Assembly: GCA_001584585.1 (NCBI GenBank)
Contig: LSYV01000036.1
Location: 913,654-977,653 of the forward strand
Length of the DNA stretch: 64,000 nt
Direction: 5' to 3'
From: Gonium pectorale
Lineage: Eukaryota; Chlorophyta; Chlorophyceae; Chlamydomonadales; Volvocaceae
Below the pieces are notes generated by a model that worked only from the letters and a program-made list of their open reading frames with translations, did not search any database and was not told the DNA's origin. Shown one piece after another: positions 57,629 through 64,000 of this stretch. The translations under genes and the position numbers were made by a program. Within the stretch, counting starts at the first letter, position 1; each line of letters starts with the position of its first letter.

Positions 57629-60600
57629 ATGTCCGCTCGGCGCGCAGCCCGCGGCGCTCGTAGCGGCAGGGGCGCTGCCGGGACTGGGCCCGAACTTCCT
57701 TCCGTGCTTCCTGCCGAGCTCACAGACGCGCTGCGGCGCTTGTCCGCAGCCGTCAGCCCTCTTTCCGCCGGCCGTGGGAGCCCGGCTCAGGAAGGCGTTC
57801 AAGGTCATGCTCGCCTCTGGCCCGTCTGCGCGTCGCCGAGCTGTGGGCCGTCAGGCAGCCGCTGCCGACCGTGCGTAGCCTCACGTCGCACGTTGCGAGG
57901 CTCAAGGGACAGCCAGGCTGCGAGCCGTACAGCGCCATGTGCGGCCCCGCCTGCCTGCCGCTCCTCTGCCTCCTGGCCGCGTCGCTGCGCCTGTCGCCCG
58001 ACGAGCTGCGCGGCGAGGGCGCCAAGGCCAAGCTGTGCTGCGCGATCGCCCACGATTCTGTGGACAGCGTCAGGAACTTCCTGCTGCCCCCGCAGCCGGG
58101 GACTGGTCTTATGCTCGCGCTCGTTCGTGGAGGCACGCTGCACGCCGCCGGGCGCCAGCTGGCAGCTCTTGCGGGGTCGCGAGAGGCAGTTGCAGCGACC
58201 GCAGCGGCATCGGCGATGGCCGCAGCAGGGGCCACATCGCCGTTCAAGTACGTCGCCACCCTGCTCAATCTGGTGTACGACCTCATCTCAACGGCCTGCA
58301 GGGTCTGCCTGGCTTTGCCAGCGCCCGAGGCCCTGCAGCTGTGGGAGGAGCTGCTGGCCGCCCTTGCGGGCAGCGAGGCGCTGGAGCACGCGGGGCGGGC
58401 GCTGCTGCTGCTGCTGCTCCCGCCGTACGCGGACGGTGCAAATCCGGCTGCCGAGCTGCTGGAGGAAGCTGCCTTCGCCGCCAACGCCGCACACGTGAGG
58501 GCCGTGTACCTGTAGATCTCGAATCCCACGCGCGATGGCTAACATGGCCACAAAGCCGTCGTCGAGCTAGCGCCTGAGCGCCTGCGGCTCGTCACCTCCG
58601 GCCGCTGCGCGCGACACGCGGCGCTGTGCCTCGGCCTGACGGTGCTGTGCGACGTCGACGGCGGCCCCGCCTACGGTATGCCGCCCGAGCTGCTCGCCGC
58701 GCTGCCCGCGGAATGGTCTAAACACCGTGCGCCGAGCTGCGATCCGCAGCCCACTGACGGCAGCCCAGAGTCTGAGCCTGCGGTCATCATGAGCGGCTAC
58801 GCGTCTCTGCAGCTCCGTGGCATGGTCGCCATTGCGGGCCTCGTAGAGCTGCCGCCCCCCGGCCGGCGAGCGACCCTGGAGCTGCTGCGGCGCGTCGGCT
58901 GGCTGGCGGTGGCCTCGGCGCGGCAGCTGACGTGGGTGCTGACGGGGGAGGACTGGAATGGCAGCGGCAGCGGCGGCGGCGGCGCTTGGAGCCGCGTTTT
59001 GCCGGCGGATGAGGTCTTCATGGTGGCCATTGAGGCCCTGCAGTACTCCTGGCGTGCCCTGCCGGAGCGCAGGGGAGCGCCGGAGGCCGACGCCCTGCGG
59101 GCGGCCGAGGAAGCGGGCTTGTGGCAACTGGCAGCAGCCATCGCCGCAGACGTCATGCCGTATGCAACTGCCTACTTTCAAGTGGACATGCTCAGTCGCA
59201 ACCTGGCGTTGCCCCAGGGGCGCTTGCTGATCCGCAGCGGTGAGGAGTGGGGATGCTGTGGGCAGCAGAGACGGAAGGGCTGCTGGAGACCTTGGGCAGA
59301 GAGAGGGTCATGGGCTAGATCACATTTGCGGCATTTCTGATGGGTATCACAAAACACGGGGTTGACGCGACACAAGACCGGGGCAGGAGTCGGGGCTTGC
59401 GAACAAGTCTGATTCGCGTTGCAGTACTGGTCCTTTCTGCCGACCGAGCCGCCCCCCGCAGTCGCGGCAGCGCTGGACGGCGGCGTGCTGCCCTGCCTGG
59501 AGCGCCTGATGCGCCGCGCCGGCCGGAACCCTCAGGGACGGGAGGCCTCCCTGCTGCTGGCGTTGGGGAACCTCGGAGGCTTCTGGCCGTACCTGGCGCC
59601 GCTGCTGGCGTACGGCGATCCGCGTCAGGGGGCGGCGCTGCTGGTTACACTGGGCAAGCTGCTGCGGACCGTCGGCCCGCAGGCCATCCTTGCTAGCTGG
59701 GGGTCTGGGAGCCTCAGCGACCTGGGCTTCCTGCAAGCGGTCTTCGACATCCTTCGCGAAGCGCCGCTGGCGGACGCTGCAGGTGCGGCTCCCGGGGAGG
59801 GCCTCTCGACCGCCTCGCAGCAGCTGCTCTGCCTGCTCTGCTGCGCCGCCTGCCAGTGGCTTCCGCAGCTGTCGCGGGCCGTCGTGTTGGAGGAGACGTC
59901 AGGGGCGCTGGACGCGGGGATGCCCGCCCCTATCCTAAGGTGGCTGCATCTTCTGGACGCCTGCTGCATCTCCCGGCCTGCCACGCCCGCGAGATCCACG
60001 CATGCCCACGAAACGGGCAGCGGTACAGCTGCGGCACTGAGGCGGCGGCGGACGGCGGCGCTGAGGCGGCGGCGGACCGTAGGGGCGGGGCGGCAGCTGA
60101 TGGCGGGGTGGCGGCGGCAGGCGACGGTGGATGGCGGGCGCTGCTGCTTGAGGAGGTGTGCGCGGTGCCGCTGCTGGACGCGGCCCTGCGGTTGGTCCGG
60201 CGCCTGTCGGGCGCGGATGAGGACCTTCGACGGCCCTACCTGCTCTGCCTCGTGAACACCTGCTCCGCCGTCGCTGCAATCTACACGGAGCCAGGGCCGC
60301 TTGCAGAGTACTCAACCGCGGAAGCTACCCGCCCGGCGCAGAGCAGCCCGGAACGGGCCGCAACGGTCTCAGTCGGTTGGGGCGTCCATAGAGCAAAGGG
60401 GGCGGTGAATGGCCTCACGTCCGCCAGCGCGGGGCCCTCGGGCAGCACCGCAGCCGCCGGTGGCACCCCTGCCCGGCTGCAGCTGCCCTGGCGGCCGGAG
60501 CTGCTGCGGGAGGCGGCGGCCCAGCTGCGGTCGTGCGAAGAGCGTGACGTCGCGGCGGAGGCGGAGCGGCTGGCAGCGTACACAATGCGGCGGGGTGCCG

Positions 60601-60869
60601 GCGGCGCGTACCAGACCCGTTTGCGTGAGCGCTCGCCCCTGGCGTCCGCCCTGCCGCCGCCGGCCGAGGCGCGCCGCCTGCTGCCGGCCCAGTGCGCCAA
60701 CCCCGCCTGCGCCAACCTGGAGGGCGATAGCGAGGCTGACCTGGCGCTCAAGGTGTGCGCGCGGTGCGGGTCGGTGGGCTACTGCTGCCGGCCCTGCCAG
60801 ACGGCGCACTGGCGGGCGGGGCATAAGGAGGCGTGCGGCAGCAGGCGGGACCGTGCGTCGGAAGCATGA
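57629..60869 (+). CDS. MYND-type zinc-finger protein (gene model with unresolved junctions)
   Basis: MYND fingers bind proline-rich partners; algae have many such proteins of unknown role. The C-terminus (about 60687-60840) carries the finger: CANPACAN, VCARCGSVGYCCRPCQTAHW and HKEAC, the full Cys/His set. The long N-terminal part is Leu/Ala-rich and helical (LPAELTDALRRL, YSAMCGPACLPLLCLL, LLRRVGWLAVASARQL, CLERLMRRAGRNP), as in other volvocine MYND proteins. Exon blocks: 57629 to about 57800, about 57800-58495, about 58579-59239, 59425-59939 and 60029-60869. The 59940-60028 intron fits in phase. The first block changes frame near 57780-57850 without an obvious intron, and the 59239/59425 junction is out of phase, so there are indels, nonstandard splice sites or assembly errors. 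Confidence 0.72.
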
Positions 60870-63339
60870 GACCTGGTTGCACCTAGTTGCCGGCTAAGGT
60901 GGGGAGGGAGGGGAGAGTGGAGAGACGGGCGGCGGGGCCCATGCATTGGAAGCCTGGGCAGTTGCGTTTCATGGCGGCCATGGACGGGGGGAATGGGATG
61001 AATTACGAGTTGGGCGCCAGCAGGAGGGGGGAAAGGAAGGTCTCCCTGTCAGGCGCCCTTGTGCGTTACGCAGGTGCAGGTGTCCAGTCGGAGAGCCTAC
61101 CGAACAGACGCGTGTGGGAACACACCCTGGGCGGCTGTTGGGGGGAGGGGGGCTCGTGGATGGGGCACGTCATGTGCTCTCCGCAGGTGCGGGCTGCACA
61201 GGCGCCCGCTCATGGCTGTGTCATATGACAGGTAACCGAGGGTGGTCAAGGCAGCCTCCGTGGCCTCTTGGCCGGAAGGTCGGATGTGCGGCTGCGTGGG
61301 CGGGCCCGGGGGCCATGACGCCCATGAGCACACGCTCTGCCTCTACAATTTGACAAGGCCGGTGGGGCCGCGACGATCGCGGCCAGGACAGTCGCGGCCG
61401 GACGCGTGCTGAGGTCGGTGTCCCGGAAGGGGCAAAGAAACGCGCGAACCGGGTCTCCGTGATATCCAAGGACCGACAAGCAAGGGGTACCGTATCGCAA
61501 TGCGGTGCGGGCAGCTGCGGGGCCCCCCGTGTTTGGTGCGCCGCCAGCAGACTGGTAAACTGTTGCGGAGGTGCGCCTGCAGGGCGCAGGGCAGTTTGGG
61601 TCGTGGGCGGGCTCACTGGCGCGGGGCAGGCCAGGCTCCTGGCGCCGTTCGATCCCGTGATCGTCCTGGGTGCTTTTGCTTTGGCTGTGGGCTCAACCAC
61701 ACGACCGCAATGGGGGCAGGAGCCTCCCTTCCACGGTGTCCGTGGAAGACAGCTCGCCGTCGGCATGGGACGATCTTTCTCCAGACACCGTGACGGCTTC
61801 CTAAGCGGCCGGCCGGACTGTCCGCTGCTACAGGTGAGTTACGGCATGCGGGCGTGCTGTACGACATGCGCGTACATTCGTTGCCAGGGCATCGCCGCGA
61901 CCCCTAGCGCGCCCCGGCCTGGGTACCTTGGACGTTTGCGATTCGGCCCTATCGACACGCTCCGTGGGGTCCACATCGTAGCTTGCCGCTTCACATGTGC
62001 GCAAATACGGTGTCTCACCCACGAGTTTGGAGACAGTCTTGTCCTTTTCCCCGCCTGCCATGCCCGCCCGCAATCGTTTTGCCCGCGGGTTTATGCGCCC
62101 GGCGCTGCTGTTCCTTTAGGGATCGGGGCAGAGCTCTTCCTGCCCGCCAGAGGCGCACGTTTCGCCAGCGGAAGGCTAGCTGTCGCATGTCGATGGGCGA
62201 TTAGGGGTGGGAGGAGCGACGGCTACGGTGCGCTCCAGCCGGATGCTTGAGATGCTGGTAGCGGCGCAGCAGACAACCCCTTTTTGACGTCGCGGCATCG
62301 GTATTCCGTTCCTGTACGGCGGCTGTGGAGGGCCGGCATGTGCCCCGAGGGCATGTGAGTGAGGAACCACTGAGGTTTGCTGTCTGAGGATTGATGTTTT
62401 GGGGTAGGGTGGACTGAGGGGGCCGTAAGTGACGGTGACGGCTGCTGCCGAGGCCAGTGTCAGATGCGGGCTGTAGCCAGAGTTGCCGTATCGTACGTGT
62501 ATCGTACGTGCCCCCTCCGCGGCTCTGCAGCCCAGTCGCGTGAGGAGTCTCGTTTGACGGATGCTGGGTTGTCCATCTCAGAGGTGTGCAGAAAAGGAAA
62601 CGGAAACAGGGAAGGCAGCCTCTACGGTCATACACACCCGGGGGGCGCGATGTTTCCAGCAGGGCGCAATGTACAGGGCATGGCGGGCGAGGGAGACGAG
62701 CAGGCAAGCACGTGTTTGCAAGCTAGTCCTCTTATGGGGTGTCTGTGGTTAAGGGAAAGTTCTGTGAGATGTGAAAGACCGGAGGTCCTTAATCATACGG
62801 GGGTATGGGTGTGGGAGGGAAGGGTGGCAACGTGGGGACGCCTCCTTGTTCCTAGCGACACGAGAATGCCAGCGGCGCGGTCGTTCTAGGTTGGTGGTGA
62901 GGCGGCGGAGGGCGGCAGAGATGAGAAGCAGCGCTTACGAACGCTGCCAACGGCAATGACGGGAACAGGGAAACGAACCGCCATTGCACGGCCCACACCT
63001 GGGTCATGGCGACGGCTAGCAAGGGGTACAGGGCACGTAAGTGCTCTGAACCGCGGCTGCTTACTGTGGCCATGTCGACCTGTGCAAAGCTGTAATCCTT
63101 GTACCGTCAATCCAGACAACAAAAGAAGGGGTAAAAGCGTCACAGCTGCTGCAAAAGGGCGGAGCGCCGTTCAACGCATACAGGCCTGTAAGCCATGACA
63201 GGCAGTGGAAGCTGGGCTCAGATGAGACAAACAGGAAGATGCAGATAAGCGCACCGTGTGGCGAGAGAGTGTGGTGTGGCTCCAGGGGCGGGGGCATAAT
63301 GGTGGCGCCTTGCGCCCGCGGCCTCGCGCACCCGACACG
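60870..63339. other. Gene-poor stretch after the MYND gene
   Basis: Likely 3' UTR followed by intergenic DNA. Open frames such as 61459-62250 (+) show no family motif and no splice context. A copy of the dispersed repeat lies at 62588-62690. No RNA gene was recognised. Confidence 0.45.
62588..62690 (+). repeat. Dispersed repeat family, copy 4
   Basis: Reads GAAACAGGGAAGGCAGCC, TCTACGGTCATACACACCCG, GCGCGATGTTTCCAGCAGGG and GTACAGGGCATGGCGG. It is closest to copy 1 at 13227, more than 49 kb away. Confidence 0.6.
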
Positions 63340-63610
63340 GGCAGCCCCACACCCGATTCGGCCGCCAAGGTGGAGTGGCTGGAGGCGCAGGGCTGTCCCG
63401 GCGGCGCCGGCGCGGTGGAGGCGGCCGCGGGTGGTCCGGTCGCGGCGGCCTGTCTGGCCTGGCTGCTGGAGGCGGGCTGCCGGCTAGACCCGCCGGCGGC
63501 TTGGGCGGTGATGGGGGCGGGGCGCGCAGGACGCGTGGAGCAGGTTTTGAGTGGGAGTGGGCTGCGGCGAGGGCGGCGGTGCCACCGAGTGGGTGATGAC
63601 CAAAGAGGGC
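63340..63610 (+). CDS. Possible ankyrin-type repeat fragment (partial)
   Basis: The plus frame reads AAKVEWLEAQGCPGGAGAVE, then AACLAWLLEAGCRLDPPAAW and AGRAGRVEQVL. This matches the spacing of ankyrin-like repeats common in volvocine proteins (WLxxxGCP...A..GD..AL.WLL..GC). No start codon, flanking exons or stop can be linked to it, and the frame decays after about 63560. It could be one exon of a gene continuing off the right edge, or a relic. Confidence is low. Confidence 0.35.
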
Positions 63611-64000
63611 TGCATGCTGGGGCGGGGGGCGCGATGAGGGCGGCAGGGGATGCCACGGTGCCAGCCCTCGCCCCGTGAATGGGCACGGGCTCTGCATCAG
63701 TGCCGCACATGCTGCCTTCATGCAGCAGGGGTGGCGGTGCAGAGTAGCGATGAGGTGGGCGACGGTATGTGTGTGTGTGTGGGGTGCGCAAACGGTGGCA
63801 GGGGGGGCGTACAGGGATGGAGGGTACGAGGAGCGGGCATACATAGAGTGTGTGACCCCGCCTTGTTGGTGCGTGGTGGGTGCGCTCCCCGGGGTGCGTA
63901 CGGTACCTCTGGGGCAGTAGACCAGGGCAAGCTTCGCGGCTGGGGGATGGCGGGGCCGCCAGCAGAGGCGTGCTTCACATCCGCAGCCTCCGCAGCAGGC

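Noticed and set aside
57629..58498. 289-codon frame from the MYND start running on in one frame
   Set aside because: After about 57800 this frame becomes Arg/Ser/Pro-rich shadow sequence, while the neighbouring frame carries the plausible Leu/Ala helical protein.
61459..62250. 263-codon plus-strand frame after the MYND gene
   Set aside because: No recognisable motif, no splice-site logic, and composition like the surrounding intergenic sequence.

Overview
This is nuclear DNA from a flagellated green alga, most probably a volvocine (Chlamydomonas, Gonium or Volvox relative). The reasons are the very GC-rich coding sequence, many short GT-AG introns, TGTAA poly(A) signals, a SAS-6 whose head domain reads almost like the Chlamydomonas protein, and a ciliary STPGR-repeat gene. 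No bacterial features (operons, Shine-Dalgarno sites, CRISPR) are present. All exon boundaries were read by eye from splice consensus, reading phase and protein-family logic.

Layout. 176-196 is probably the last exon of a gene to the left. 730-2148 (+) is an intronless ALG1 mannosyltransferase of N-glycan assembly. 2887-6869 (-) is the centriole cartwheel protein SAS-6 (10 exons). It is divergent, across only 146 bp, from an F-box gene at 7016-10105 (+, 10 exons). 10.1-14.3 kb has no recognised gene. 14329-19822 (-) encodes a compact ionotropic glutamate-receptor-like channel without the usual amino-terminal domain. 19.8-23.0 kb is gene-poor.

The centre (23018-40018) is the most striking part: two paralogous membrane receptor kinases (TKL type) placed head to head around a 530-bp spacer, forming an imperfect ~17-kb inverted duplication. 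The kinase core, the membrane-proximal region and even an intron are nearly identical between the arms. The middle of the ectodomain is clearly diverged and differs in intron content, and one arm carries an ~850-bp element with terminal inverted repeats.

To the right lie an STPGR (sperm-tail PG-rich) protein (41538-43205+, -), a chalcone-isomerase-like protein (44176-~47390, -), plastid APS reductase of sulfate assimilation (48018-52450, +) with a four-copy ~132-bp repeat in its introns, a small probably organelle-targeted conserved protein (54592-56154, -), a MYND-finger protein (57629-60869, +) and a possible ankyrin-type fragment near the right edge. A dispersed ~100-bp repeat family occurs in at least five places. 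The genes belong to unrelated pathways and do not form a cluster; the only functional pairing suggested by layout is the receptor-kinase pair.
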